DNA of 64,000 nt, from the NCBI GenBank assembly GCA_037349105.1, contig JAYJMM010000020.1, positions 614,001 through 678,000 of the forward strand. Reading direction: 5' to 3'. This DNA comes from Limnomonas spitsbergensis (Eukaryota; Chlorophyta; Chlorophyceae; Chlamydomonadales). The stretch's first letter is position 1, and every line of letters begins with the position of its first letter. The notes under the pieces are model-generated. The model ran no database searches, had not been told where the DNA came from, and worked only from the letters and a program-made list of their open reading frames with translations. Below, piece by piece: positions 51,394 through 63,359 of this stretch. The position numbers and the translations under genes are program-made.

Positions 51394-54300
51394 ATGTCCT
51401 TCCCCGTCTTGGATATAGTGGACCCGTCGCCCCCTTGCCAGCCCGCTGTTGCCGAGGTGGCCAACCCGATGGACGCCCTGGACGATAACCTGCTCTCGCA
51501 CACGCTCTCGTTCCTCGACGCCCCCTCGGTGCGCATACCTGCAGTAGCATTATTCACACATGCAGGATGAAAAGTTATGTATACTACTGCAGATTCAGAA
51601 CCGTGGCTCGAAGTCCCCCCGGCCCGACACAGCACACCTCATCTTCTATCCAATATTCCAATCCACAGCACCAGCGCCAGCACGACATGGCATCCCACAT
51701 CACACACCTCCCAAATGCCCCACTCGCATTCCGTTTCGATTTCAACAAGAATCACGAAATGCCATCCATGTTTCATGACGCAGATCGGCTCGGCGGCATG
51801 CACCGGGAAGCTCTTGAAGGACGCCTCAGCACAGCCTGACTTGTGGCAGACGCTGTGGAAGCGCGACTGCCAGTCCGTTTCCCGGCACTTCCCAGAACCC
51901 GATCAGGTAGGATTCAAGACTCAGCCTACAGGGGATATCCTGGCTGTGGGGTCAAGCCCTTGGCCGCTTAAGCCATGGCAGGAGCGGAGAACAGGAGTCC
52001 ATGTCCCCAGCAAAGTCACCAATCAGACCGGCACTTCCAAGAGCCTGAGCAGGTAAAGTGAACGGCCGAGCTTTTAAGATGCAGCCTGGCTGTGGGGTTA
52101 AGCCCTGACAAGGGCAGAGCGATACAACCCATGCCCCCAGCCAGCCAGCCAACAGGTGGCATGGCACTTCACTGTTCCAAGAGTAGGAGGAGACATGGGT
52201 GAAGGTCGAGAAGGCAGGCTGTGGGGTCGGGCTCTAGCAGGCATTTTTGTATTGGCAGCCAGGCGTATAGGCTGCTGAGTTCAGCTATGACGGGGGTGTG
52301 AGCCTGTGAGCCAACCGAGGCGACACGGATAGGCGCAGTGGCACATCCCACCCACGTCACTTGAGCTGGTCGGCACAGTGGCATATGATGAAGCCAGGTA
52401 TTGTGATGGACTGACCACCCCTGTCCCCTGCTGCCCTTCCGTATTGATATGGTCCAGGTGCAGGTCTTGAAGAACGCGTGATCAACACTATCTTATACTG
52501 CCTCTTCCCACTTGCTGCCCTTCCGTTGTAGTGTGGTCCAGGTGCAGGACTGGAAGAATCTGCGATCAACACTCTCATATACTGCCTTTTCTCCCTTGCT
52601 GCCCGTCCGTTTTGATATGGTCCAGGCGCAGGACTGGAAGACCACTGCGATCAACACTCTCTTATACTGCCTTTTCTCCCTTGCTACCCGTCCGTTTTGA
52701 TATGGTCCAGGCGCAGGACTGGAAGACCACTGCGATCAGCACTCTCTTATACTGCCTATTTTCCCTTGCTGCCCTTCCGTTTTGATATGGTCCAGGCGCA
52801 GGACTGGAAGACCACTGCGATCAACACTCTCTTATACTGCCTATTCTCCATTGATGCCCGTCCGTTTTGATATGGTCCAGGCACAGGACTGGAAGACCAC
52901 TGCCATCAACACTCTCTTATACTGCCTATTCTCCCTTGCTGCCCTTCCGTTTTGATATGGTCCAGGTGCAGGACTGGAAGACCACTGCGATCAGCACTCT
53001 CTTATACTGCCTATTTTCCCTTGCTGCCCTTCCGTTATAGTGTGGTCCAGGTGCAGGACTAGAAGACCACTGCGATCAACACTCTCTTATACTGCCTATT
53101 CTCCCTTGCTGCCCTTCCGTTTTGATATGGTCCAGGTGCAGGACTAGACGACCACTGCGATCAACACTCTCTTACACTGCCTATAGCACCCTATATAACA
53201 CCCTCTTACAGCTGACCATGCCTTGAATCACCCTCCCCCCCTGCTGCCTGCCTGCTGTTAGTGTGATCCAGGTACATGACTGGAAGACCACTGTGAGGAG
53301 AGGTCTGCTTCTCTCCCTGCTACCCACTCCCTGACCATGCCTTGAATCACCTCCCCCCCCTGCTGCCTGCCTGCTGTTGGTGTGGTCCAGGTACATGACT
53401 GGAAGACCACTGTGAGGAGAGGTCTGCTTCTCTCCCTGCTACCCACTCCCTGACCATGCCTTGAATCACCTTCCCCCCCCTGCTGCCTGCCTGCTGTTGG
53501 TGTGGTCCAGGTACATGACTGGAAGACCACTGTGAGGAGAGGTCTGCTTCTCTCCCTGCTACCCACTCCCTGACCATGCCTTGAATCACCTCCCCCCCCT
53601 GCTGCCTGCCTGCTGTTGGTGTGGTCCAGGTACATGACTGGAAGACCACTGTGAGGAGAGGTCTGCTTCTCTCCCTGCTACCCACTCCCTGACCATGCCT
53701 TGAATCACCTTCCCCCCCCTGCTGCCTGCCTGCTGTTGGTGTGGTCCAGGTACATGACTGGAAGACCACTGTGAGGAGAGGTCTGCTTCTCTCCCTGCTA
53801 CCCACTTCCTGACCATGCCTTGAATCACCTTCCCCCCCCTGCTGCCTGCCTGCTGTTGGTGTGATCCAGGTACATGACTGGAAGACCACTGTGAGGAGAG
53901 GTCTGCAACTGGCTGAGCTTGGAAATGGGAAATGGGAGCGCGTACGACAGAGCCAGGTGTGTGTGGACCGTCGATGCTTTTTCTAAGCTTGTTTAATGCA
54001 TCATCGGACAGAGGACATGGGAGTGTGTCCGGCAGTGCCAGGTATGTTTTCATGTTTTGTCTTCGCTAGGTTGATATTTGTAATGGAAATGGGAAATGGG
54101 GTGCGTACTCCATAGCCAGGTGTGGATGGCTGTTTAGGCTGCCGGCATAGGGGGCCTACACAACCCCATATGGTGAATTGATCGCCGACAGTGATGCATG
54201 GCCGAAAAGGTTTTCACTGCCTGCCTCCCACAGGGTTAATGGCTTAGGACCTTAAGCCTTATCCCTAGACCCTACACCCTACACCCTGAAAGACCTGAAC

Positions 54301-57300
54301 CCTAGCCAAAAAGGTTTTCACTGCTTGCCTCCCACAGGGCCGGCCTCATCCTCGCGAGGGCCACGCTGCCGCCTCCTGGGGGACAGAGAGCATGATCCTG
54401 TTCGGAGGTCAGTCCTTGGATCAATATATCTCACCAACAACCTGATCCTGCTCAGTGGCCAGTGCCTCCTGAATACTGGGGGACAGAAAGCATGATCCTT
54501 TTTGGAGTTCAGTCCTTGGATCAATGCATCTCACCAACAACCTGATCCTGCTCAGTGGCCAGTGCCTCCTGAATACTGTGTGACAGAAAGCATGTTTATG
54601 TCCGGAGGTCAGTGCACGCTGCTGCCCGCAGGGGCGTGAGGGTTAAGGAAACAGTGCGGCATGGGTCTGGGGGACACACAGCCTGATCCTTTTAGGAGGT
54701 CAGTGAACATCCCTGCGTCCTCCCTACCTAAAGAACTCAAAAGCTGACTACCGGTTTAAATTGATGTATTGCCGCCTCCTGGGGGACACACAGCATGATC
54801 CTTTTGGAGATCAGGTCCTGGATCAATACATATCACCAACAGCCTTGTCCTGCTCAGTGGTCTGTGCACATCCCTGCGTCCTCCCTGCCTAAGGAACTCA
54901 AAAGCTGGCGACCAGCATGTATACAATCTATGTATTTTATATTTGCTTTGCTTCTGACAGCCTGAGCCAAAAACTTCCAGAGCGTTTTTTGTATTTAGCA
55001 GGTTTGGGTGGAGGCATCCGACATGACACCAAGCTCTTGCACCCAACACCTGCTGTTGACCACTTTGTGATCTGCTGTAAAGAACTGAATGGACATTTTA
55101 TGCAATTCATCAGGTTGGGGTGGCGGCATCCGAAACGACACCTGGCTCTTGCACCCTAACCCCGAGCCGGTGGCGGGCCAGCCTATGGTGTGGACCCCCT
55201 TCAAACCGACGGGACGCCCTCCTGTTATTCGGTAAGGATGAGAGGAGGTAGAGGATGGGGAAGTGATGTGATGAGGGGGAGGGAGGAGGTTGTTCGGTCC
55301 TGTACGAGAAAAAGAGGACGGAGTGGAAGGGGGGGGGGGGGGGGCTGTTTCTCCCTTCAAGCCGACTAGACGCCCTCCTGTATTAGGCAAGGATGAGATG
55401 AGGTAGAGGATGGGGAAGTGATGTGATGAGGGGAAGGGAGGAGGTTGGGTTTGTCTTGTTTGAGGAAGAGAGGGGAAGGGGGGGGGGGGGGAGGTGCTGT
55501 TTCCTCCCTTCAAACCAACCGGACACCCTCCTGTTATTAGGCTAGGATGTGAGGGGAGGCATGTGAGTCCTATGGGAGGGAAATCAGGAGGGGATGGGGG
55601 GGGGTGAGACGTCATTATGTAAGGATGAGACGAGTTAAATGGTCATGTGGGACGGAAACAACGAGGGGAAGGAGGGAAATACCTCCTTTGTACTCAATTT
55701 ATGGTCTCACAGAAAGGAGGGATGATTTATCACCCTTAGACCATCTTATATTAGTATGTATGAAGTAAGAGAGGTGTTAACAGGGAGGCCAGGCAGGAAT
55801 TAGAGGGAGGCTGTGTAAGTAAGTGGAAGTTATGAGAGGAAAGAGGGGGGGGGGTATTTATTCAAGAGAGGTTAGGGGTTAAGGTCACAGCATAACTTGA
55901 CGTAGAAGGGGAACATGGTGCTGACTCTATCGATGTTGCCAACCATGTTCGTGTTGCAGCTGGTGCGAGATATTGTTGCCGACCCTATTACTGTTGTTGC
56001 TACCATCGTCATTTGTGTTGCTGATCGTGTTGCTGATTCTGTTGCTGATACAGTTGTTGATGCTGATGTTGTTGTTGTTGCTGTTGTTGCTGTTGCTGAC
56101 GTGTAGGTATGGTCACAGCGTAACTCGATGCGGAAGGAGCGGGGACATGTTGTTTGTATACGGAGGTAAGGGGGGAGAGGTCCCTAAACCCCTAAACTTT
56201 AATCCTTGAACCCTGAACCCTCAAAAGATAAAACTCGATGTGGAAGGAGAGGGGACATGTTGTGTGTGTACAGAGGTAAGGGCGAAGAAGACCCTGAACT
56301 CTAAACCCAAAGCCCTAAGACCTTAACCCTTAACCCCGTTAATGAAAGAGGCAACATGCTACTTGTGTCACTAACACGACCACCCGTCTAACAAAGCAGA
56401 TACCCATCAGAGAAAACCACCGCGAGGGAGTTGCGTCTTGCTTATTGCCTCATAGTCACGGTGCAAATGTGGCTAAGGATGTGGCTAAGGCTACGATCCC
56501 ATTATGTTATTCAACAATGATTTTCCGGTTTTCAGGGATGCATTGTGGCGCCTGCTGCTAGGAGACTGCCTAACGATAAGGCTAGCCCTGTTGCCCTATT
56601 CAACGCTATTTCGATTGCCGTGGCTTAAGGGAAATTTGATGTAGATCGTGAACCCTAACATCACCATGTCTCTCGGTCTTGGGGATGCAATGTGCTGGCC
56701 ACTGTGGGGAGACTGCCTTGTGATAAAGCTAGCCCCGTTGCCCTATTTTAAGGCTATTTCGATTGCCGCTTTTCAGGGAAATTAAACCCTGAACCAATCG
56801 CCGTTCGCCCCAAAATGCGAAACAAGCTGTCATTGTATACCATTAACGAGCCGCTTCAGCCTTTTAGTCTCGGCCTCCCCCAGGTCGGAGTCCCCTTTAA
56901 GACCCCTGAATTCAATACCGTTTTTCCCCATGACAGGGATGCGATGTGGTGGATGCTGAAGGGAGACTGCCTTGAGATAAGGCAGAAGTCCTGTTTCGCT
57001 ATCTTGAGGTTATTTCGATCACTTCAGTTCAGGGGGAAACAAATGCCTGAAATTATTTCCCGTTTCTCGGGGATGCAATGTGGTGGAAATGGGGGCACCG
57101 GCATGGCTCCGCCCCAGGATCCTCGAACCTGCTAAAAATGACAAATTTAATGTTAACCCTAACCCATAAAATTACTCTGCTTTATCTCCTCGTGTTCAGG
57201 GATGCAATGTGGAGGTTACTGTGGGGAAATTGAGGCACCCGCATTGCTCCGCCCTAGGAACACGGACTCCGCGACGCTGGCGGCGGCGGCAGCGGCAGGT

Positions 57301-60300
57301 GACAGCGCGGGAAGCCAGTGGGTAGTTCTGCCTTGTAGCACCCATGTGTGTGTATGTGTGTCAGTGTCGGTGTCGGAAAAACAAGTTAAGTGGCTGCCAG
57401 CTCTTTAGGGTTGAGAGTTAGGATCAAACATATAAGGTTAAGGGTTTAGATCAATCATATAAGGTGTTGCAGCACTTACGTTTGTCTGCTCTTTTCCTGT
57501 TGGCTGGTGCAAGGAGCCACCCTAAACCCTTAAACCTTAACCCTTAATGCTTAACCCTTAACCCTAATGCATGAATTCGGCCTCAGCCCTGCACCTCCAT
57601 ACTCAATCCTTGATTTCTGAATCTTTAACCCTTAACCCTTAACCCTAATGCATGAATTCGGCCTCAGCCCTGCACCTCCATACTCAATCCTTGATTTCTG
57701 AACCCTTAATGCTTAACCCTTAACCCGAATGCATGAATTCGGCCTCAGCCCTGCACCTCCCTACTCAATCCTTGATTTCTGAACCTTTAACCCTTAACCC
57801 TTAACCCTAATGCATGAATTCGGCCTCAGCCCTGCACCTCCATACTCAATCCTTGATTTCTGAACCCTTAATGCTTAATCCTTAACCCTAATGCATGAAT
57901 TCGGCCTCAGCCCTGCACCTCCATACTCAATCCTTGATTTCTGACCCTCAGGGTCCCTGAAGCCTAATAAACCACAGGCGCTGTTTCATCAACCTGCCCT
58001 GTTTCCTTCACCTCCACGCCCTTGTAGGGGTTGACTGTGAAAGGTTTGGGGGTTAGGGCGTAGATTTCTTAGCGTTCTTTCTTACGCCGCAGGGGCTTGG
58101 CCTCAACTTCAACTTTTAACCTCCATTCCCGAATCTTTATATTTCTCAACCCAAATTTGCTTCAGGGAACGCGGGGAGTGTGGACGAGCCTGAGGAGCGC
58201 CTGGGGTCTGACTACGAATGGTGAGGCCATTGTGTGTACCGTGTCACACTTTCCACACACTGGTCCACACTTCACTGGGAACTGGGGAGTGTGGACGAGC
58301 CTGATGGGCGCCTCGGGTCGCACTTAACTGGGAAGCGGGGAGTGCTGACAAGCCTGGAGTCCCACTACAGACACTGAGGTCGTTTTTTTCATTGGTCCAC
58401 ACTTTTCCCATGTGCCTCTGAGCATTCTGTCCGCACGGACTAAATGGCGAGTTGCTCAATCTCAGCCCCTCTCCCTCATCCTCCCACATCGCTCTTTCCC
58501 CTATGCCCCAGGCATTACCCATTTTAACTCATTATTCCTCATCCTCCCTCCCTGCTTCCCCAGGCATCATCCAAAGCTGTCTGGAGATCCTCCGGCCAGG
58601 AGAGGGTACCACTCTGCCTGCGCCCCTGAACTCGGTGTCTGCGCGGATTGAATGGCCAGCTGCTCACCCTCAGCCCCTCCCACATCCCTCTCCCCCCCTG
58701 TACTCCAGGCACCACCCAAAGCTGTCTGGAGATCCTCCAGCGAGGAGAGGGTATCACTCTGCATGCGCATCAGAAGATGGAGTCCGTGTGTTTGTGTTCG
58801 GAGGCATGGCTCAGAGCGACTGCTGTAACACGCTGGCAGGTGTGAACGGACTAGTTGGGAGGGGGGGGGGGGCATATGTTGGACAAGGGGGAAGGGGTCA
58901 CTAAAAATCTGAGCTTTTTGAAAGTCAAAAAGTACCAAGCACTGTAAGATGAAGGTTTGCCCAAATCCTTCAAATAAGCACTGGCTCTGTCCCAAGCTGC
59001 TACGCTCTTTCAACTGTTGCAACCCCCGTTCACTTGCTTCAAAATTCTGAGCCCTAGTTTTAAATTGATATTTTTGAGTGATTGATGTGGAGATAGAGAC
59101 GTGTGAGGTGCCCACCACCACTTGAATGGCTCTGTCCCCAAGCTGCTGCTAAACCCTTGTTTTCTTGTATGGCTTTCAGTGATTGATGTGGTGAAAGAGA
59201 CGTGTGAGGTGCCGACCACCACTGGATTGGCGCCAGAGGCGCGCTTCGGTTGCTCGCTTGCTGTGTACAACAACAAGCTATGGGTGGTGAGGTCATGGTG
59301 TTGCAAATGCTGTTGCTTTTGTTGCATGCTCGCTTGCCGTGTACGGCAACAAGCTATGGGTGGTGAGTTCATGGTGTTGCAAATGTTGTTGCTGTTGTTG
59401 CATGCTCGCTTGTCGTGTACGACACCAAGCTATGGGTGGTGAGGTCATGGTGTTGCAAATGCTGTTGCTGTTGTTGCATGCTCGCTTGTTGTGTACAACA
59501 ACAAGCTATGGGTGGTGAGGTCATGGTGTTGCGGGTGCGTGTTGCGCGGTGTTACAGTTATGGGTGCGTGTTGTTGCTGTTGTTGCGGGTGTGCTGTTGT
59601 TGCAGGTAGGTGCTGTCGCTGCTGTTGCGAAGGAGGTTGAATAAGGAGGGGGGGAAATCACTCTGAAGGACGGTTGAAGACCGATATCCGAAGTCCTCAT
59701 TTGTGTAGTTTGGAGGGGCCTTGGCCAGGACGTGGCCCTCTGGATGGGGGGGGGATAGTTTGAAATGTAATAATTCGACCTGTGAGGGGGGTATGTTTAC
59801 ATGTGTCATGCTTACAGAGTGGAGGGGGCCACGGCCACGATTTGGCCCGGCCAGGGGTGAAAAAAAAATGGAATACATTGCTCGACCTAAAATGCTGTTT
59901 CCCAATTTTGCATGCTTACAGATCGGAGGGGGCCACGGCCACGACCTTGCCCGCTCAAGCTATGTCATGCATTTATTTCATAAGCTCGCAAGACCTCAAA
60001 TACTGATTCCCAATTGTTCATGCTGACAGATTGGAGGGGGCCACGGCCACGACCTGGCCCGCTCAGGCTATGACCTGCATGATGTCCACTGCTTGGATCT
60101 GGCCACATGGGAGTGGCAGCAGCCAGCCCTTGCCAACAAGCCGCGAGACACAAGGTACGGGTGTGTGTGGGGGGTGGGTAATGTATACAGTTCATGTACT
60201 GCCATGGTACTGCGTATACATGGTTCCTTGGGAGTGGTAGCAGCCAGCCCTCGCAAAAAAGGCACAAGACACGAGGTACTGGGATATGTGTACTGCACCT

Positions 60301-63219
60301 GTACTGCATTTTCATGGCGACATGGGAGTAGCAGCAGCCAGCCCTCGCCAACAAGCCACGAGACACTAGATTATGGGTGGTATGTGTTTTGTGTACTGGA
60401 CAGGCGTAATGCATCACACTTCCCTTTATTCAAATGAATGATTTGTGTACCGTCATTGATGTGTGATTTGGGCATTGTCATACATCACACTTCCATGTCA
60501 CTCTTACTGGATAGCTTGCGTACAGTCATTGATGTGTGATTGGGGCATTGTCACACGTCACACTTCCATGTCACTCTTACTGGATAGCTTGCCTGCAGTC
60601 ATTGATGTGTGATTGCGGCAATGTCATGCATCACACCTCTTCCACCACTGCTTGAGGAGTACTGGCATTACGAGCAGCAGGTGTTTGAGTAATTACACTG
60701 ATGTGTGACGAGGTGCCCTGGTCACTGTGCACATCGAGCTACTTCAGTGCATCCACCTTTGCCTCAGTATTATCACTAATAATTGAGTAATATTACTGTT
60801 TTGTTACCAGGGGTCTGGGCCGCTGTCACGCGTCACACCTCTTATGTTCCTGTTTGAGTAACATTTGTTACATGTGTTAACTTGAGTAATTCCACTGTTG
60901 TGTGACCAGGTGTCTGGGTCGCTGTCATGCGTCGCACCTGGTGGGCCACAAGCTCGTCATGTTTGGAGGTGGGAGGACACACGCCGTTTATGTTTTAGGT
61001 TTTAGGGTTTGGAGGTGGGTGGACACACGCCGTTAAGGGTTCAGGGTTTAGGGTTTGGAGGTAGGTTTACTCACGCTGTTTTGGGTTTAGGGTTAAGGGT
61101 TTGGAGGTGGGTGGACTCACGCCGTTTTGGGTTTAGGGTTAGGGGTTAAGGGTTTGGAGGTGGGTGGACTCACGCCGTTTGGCTCTTTTGGCTTATCCGG
61201 AAAAGATAAGGGTGCTTGCGTCAATCATGTCATGAGGTGGGTAGAAACGCATAGGTTTGCACTGGATAGTTGGCTCACGGCACTCTGCACTCAGCGCACG
61301 TTGGGCTGGCACTTGATAGTTGGCTCTGCCTTACCCTTTCGACAAAGGCTGAGGGTGTTGTGCTCATCTTGCAGCAGGATATCAAAGTGGGTTGACACAC
61401 GCTGTTTGGCTCTGCTCAGCCCTTTCAAAATGGGTGAGGGTCATTATGATCCCCGGTGCCCTGCCAAGATCCACCCCCATTGGCTATCCACCGCACCAAC
61501 ACACTTTCCCTTGAGTCCCAGGCAGCCTGCCGCTTGGCGACAGAACAACCGACCTGGACCTTGCCACGCTGACGTGGGGTCAAACCAGATCCATCGGGTG
61601 CCCGTCACTCTCCACAATTTATTCATCATTTACATTGCACCTGTTTCTATTGATCCCAGGCAGCCTGCAGCTGGGCAACAGTGTCACGTACCTGGACCTG
61701 GCCACGCTGACATGGGGCCGACCCATCGCCATCGGGGATGCACCACATCGACGCATGTCAGCTGTCATGGCGCTCGTGGGCTCCCAGCTCTATGTGTATG
61801 GCGGTTGGATCTACTCAAAAGGAGAGGTGTGAATCTTTGGAGGTGTGGATCTCTAGCTGTAAACATTAAACCACTACCATATGCAAGCCAGCTGCCAAGA
61901 CGCTCTTGGGCTCTCAGCTGTATGTGTATGGCGGCTGGGTATACTGGCAAGGAGAGGTGTGAATCTGTAGCCGTGAACCCTAAACCACCAACATAAGCCA
62001 GCCAGCTGTGATGGCCTTGGTGGGCTCTCAATTGTATGTGCACGGCGGCTGGATCTTCTTGGAGATGTGTGAAAGATGAACTCTAAAACTGCAGCCCTAA
62101 ACCGTCACCTGGGGCATGTCAGCCGTGATGGCGTTGGTGGGATCCTTGCTATATGTGGAACGGCGGCTGGGTCTACTTGCAAGGAGGTGTATGAACCCTC
62201 AATCATAATCCCTAGACACTTGACCCTAATTCATCATCTGGTGGTATCAGCTGTCATGGCGCTAAGCTTGATGTGCCCGGCGGCTGGATATAGATATATT
62301 CACTAAGAGAGGTGGGGAAACCCTTGACCATAATTCTGCAACTGCAGTGCTCCTTGGTTCATCTCCTCCTCCTCTGCACCTTCCTCGCCTGCTTGCTCAG
62401 TGCGTCATGCACTCACGTCCTCCTCTTCCCCCTAATTCCAGATGGGAGATCTTCACAAGTTTGAGCTGTTTCTGGAGAGCAAAGATGATAAGGAGAGGGT
62501 GGCTGTAGCAGCACAAGAGGATGCAATGGCCAGGACAGCAGCTGGTGAGTCACTAAGGCCTGGCAGAGGGTGGGCAGGGAGAGGGAGAGGGAGGGGGGGG
62601 GGGGGGGGTGGAGGAGGGGGGAGGGGGTCCTAGCAACCCAAGAGGATGCAATGGCCAGGACAGCAGCTGGCGAGGCCTGACTGAGGGGGGGTGGGGCGTT
62701 TTGCCCTCCACATTCCATCACATCCTACTTGCACCTACAGGCTGTGCGGCCGATCATCTCCAACATATGTGGGTCTGGCCCCTTGCTGCGCTTTTCTACT
62801 TTACTCTCCCTCGCTTTCTGCTTGCGTCAGCAGGCTCTGCAGAAAATTATCTCCAACATATGTGGGTATGGCCCCTGGCTGCGCTCTTCTTTTCATTTCC
62901 CCCCTCTGGGTGCTTGCGTCAACAAGCTCTGTGGCCGATACCCTCCTCTTAGACAGATGTGGCTCTGGCCCCTTGCTGTGCTCTTCTCTCTCTCGCTTGC
63001 TGCTTGCACCTACAGGCTGTGTATCCGATTATCTTCAACATCCGTGGTTCTGGCCCTCTTGCTGTACTTGCTGCGCTCTTCACTTCACTCCCCTCGCTTC
63101 CTTCTTGCACCTTCAGGCCCTTCAGCTGATCCTTCTGCCTCTGATGGGGAGGAAGAGGAGGAGGGGCAAGTCGGAGGCCGGCAAGGGGACTTGAACACAG
63201 CCATGGCCTTGTACAACAG
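51394..63219 (+). CDS. F-box/kelch-repeat protein (15 visible exons, 3' end outside window)
   Basis: Exons: 51394-51528, 51784-51906, 53870-53956, 54339-54408, 55114-55231, 56107-56165, 57200-57298, 58166-58220, 58709-58839, 59180-59286, 60030-60154, 60910-60968, 61660-61826, 62442-62544, 63117-63219. All are GT-AG and phase-matched, giving at least 513 residues. Residues about 26-75 are an F-box (MDALDDNLLSHTLSFLDAPS, then LWQTLWKRDC), which would bind Skp1 in an SCF ubiquitin ligase. Six kelch motifs follow, suited to a six-bladed propeller for substrate binding: GHAAASWGTESMILFGG, GHSVTRCGRSGDMLFVYGG, YHSACASEDGVRVFVFGG, GCSLAVYNNKLWVIGG, CHASHLVGHKLVMFGG, MSAVMALVGSQLYVYGG. After the propeller comes an acidic segment (DGEEEEEG). 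The substrate is unknown. Exon 57200-57298 fits by phase but reads a poor kelch sequence and is the weakest. Confidence 0.87.
51990..52370 (+). repeat. Donor-side copies of the 51784-51906 exon
   Basis: Copies near 52025-52060, 52165-52190 and 52350-52385 resemble CGGCACTTCCCAGAACCCGATCAG and its GTA donor, each more decayed than the last. Confidence 0.6.
52430..53200 (+). repeat. About 85-bp minisatellite of an acceptor-exon junction
   Basis: Nine units, each with GATATGGTCCAG, then GTGCAGGACTGGAAGACCACTGCGATCA. They repeat the acceptor and first codons (V(H/Q)DWKTT) of the 53870 exon. Period is 83-86 bp. Confidence 0.85.
53205..53869 (+). repeat. About 120-bp tandem copies up to the 53870 exon
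   Basis: Five units plus the true junction (GGTACATGACTGG near 53270, 53391, 53511, 53629, 53749 and 53869), almost identical. Each has a CT-rich tract, a CCAG acceptor and VHDWKTTVRRGL-coding sequence; only the last continues into the full exon. Confidence 0.9.
53990..54900 (+). repeat. Edge copies around the 54339-54408 exon
   Basis: 54010-54050 and 54085-54125 copy the end of the preceding exon with its donor. 54470-54505, 54575-54615, 54665-54705 and 54770-54815 copy the GGGGACAGAGAGCATGATCCTGTTCGGAGGTCAGT end of the 54339 exon. Confidence 0.75.
55000..55600 (+). repeat. Edge copies around the 55114-55231 exon
   Basis: An acceptor-side copy at 55000-55055 (CAGGTTTGGGTGGAGGCATCCGACATGACACC) precedes the exon. 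Two donor-side copies (about 55350-55400 and 55500-55550) repeat the end encoding FKPTGRPPVI with a GTAAGG-like or altered donor, inside G/A-rich DNA. Confidence 0.75.
55920..56340 (+). repeat. GTTGCTG-rich tract before, and donor copy after, the 56107-56165 exon
   Basis: 55950-56100 is a trinucleotide-rich (GTT/GCT) stretch that reaches the acceptor. 56230-56280 repeats CTCGATG.GGAAGGAG.GGGGACATGTTGT with GAGGTAAGG. Confidence 0.75.
56500..57110 (+). repeat. Acceptor-side copies of the 57200 exon
   Basis: Four units near 56535, 56682, 56935 and 57070 have T(T)C(A/G)GGGATGCAATGTGG and some following sequence. In them the frame DAMW..L.GDCL is open; in the true exon the phase-fitting frame is a different one. 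Confidence 0.7.
57490..57955. repeat. About 80-bp tandem repeat with telomere-like part
   Basis: Five units of CTTAACCCTTAACCCTAATG, GCATGAATTCGGCCTCAGCC and CTCAATCCTTGATTTCTGAA. No coding meaning is seen. Confidence 0.88.
58240..58700 (+). repeat. Edge copies between the 58166 and 58709 exons
   Basis: 58275-58330 and 58332-58365 copy GGGGAGTGTGGACGAGCCTG. 58561-58650 is a near-perfect acceptor-side copy of the 58709 exon, with acceptor CCCCAG, and stays open for 80 nt before a stop in frame. Confidence 0.8.
59075..59630 (+). repeat. Edge copies around the 59180-59286 exon, about 76-bp unit
   Basis: 59072-59130 copies the start (GATTGATGTGG.GA.AGAGACGTGTGAGG). Three downstream units (59327, 59402 and 59478) copy the end encoding LAVYNNKLWV with the GTGAGGTCATGG donor. 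Confidence 0.85.
59705..60375 (+). repeat. Edge copies around the 60030-60154 exon
   Basis: Acceptor-side units near 59725, 59812 and 59920 repeat ACAG, then (A/T)(T/G)(T/C)GGAGGGGGCCACGGCCACGA. Donor-side units at 60225-60280 and 60320-60370 repeat the part encoding QPALANKPRDT. Confidence 0.85.
60425..61180 (+). repeat. Edge copies around the 60910-60968 exon
   Basis: About five acceptor-side units (60480-60880) carry GTGTGA..(G/A)GG, then C..TGTCA(T/C)GCGTCACAC. Five donor-side units (60965-61180) carry TTTGGAGGTGGGTGGAC(A/T)CACGCCGTT, mixed with GGGTTTAGGG. Confidence 0.75.
61495..62320 (+). repeat. Edge copies around the 61660-61826 exon
   Basis: 61505-61590 copies the start (TCCCAGGCAGCCTGC...GACCTGGACCTTGCCACGCTGAC). 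Four downstream units (near 61885, 62000, 62120 and 62250) copy the end encoding SAVMALVGSQLYVYGGW with decaying GAGAGGTGTGA donors. Confidence 0.85.
62560..63110 (+). repeat. Edge copies around the 62442 and 63117 exons
   Basis: 62625-62680 copies the end of the 62442 exon (CAAGAGGATGCAATGGCCAGGACAGCAGCTGG). Four acceptor-side units (62735, 62830, 62920 and 63010) copy CA(C)CTACAGGC.GTG..GAT of the 63117 exon. Confidence 0.75.
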
Positions 63220-63359
63220 GTGGGATTGTGGTACATAGACCATGTAGTAAATCAAGTAGGACTGAAGTGCACGTGGTGTTGTACTCGATGTATGTTTGTA
63301 GTTCATGCAGTACATAATGTACTTCATGTGACAATGTACCACAGGTGAGGTTTTTTTAG

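Noticed and set aside
53181..54053. Minus-strand open frames of up to 180 aa with repeated TAGRQQGG sequence
   Set aside because: They are the reverse strand of the 120-bp acceptor array of the kelch gene. Open frames persist only because the unit is a near multiple of three.
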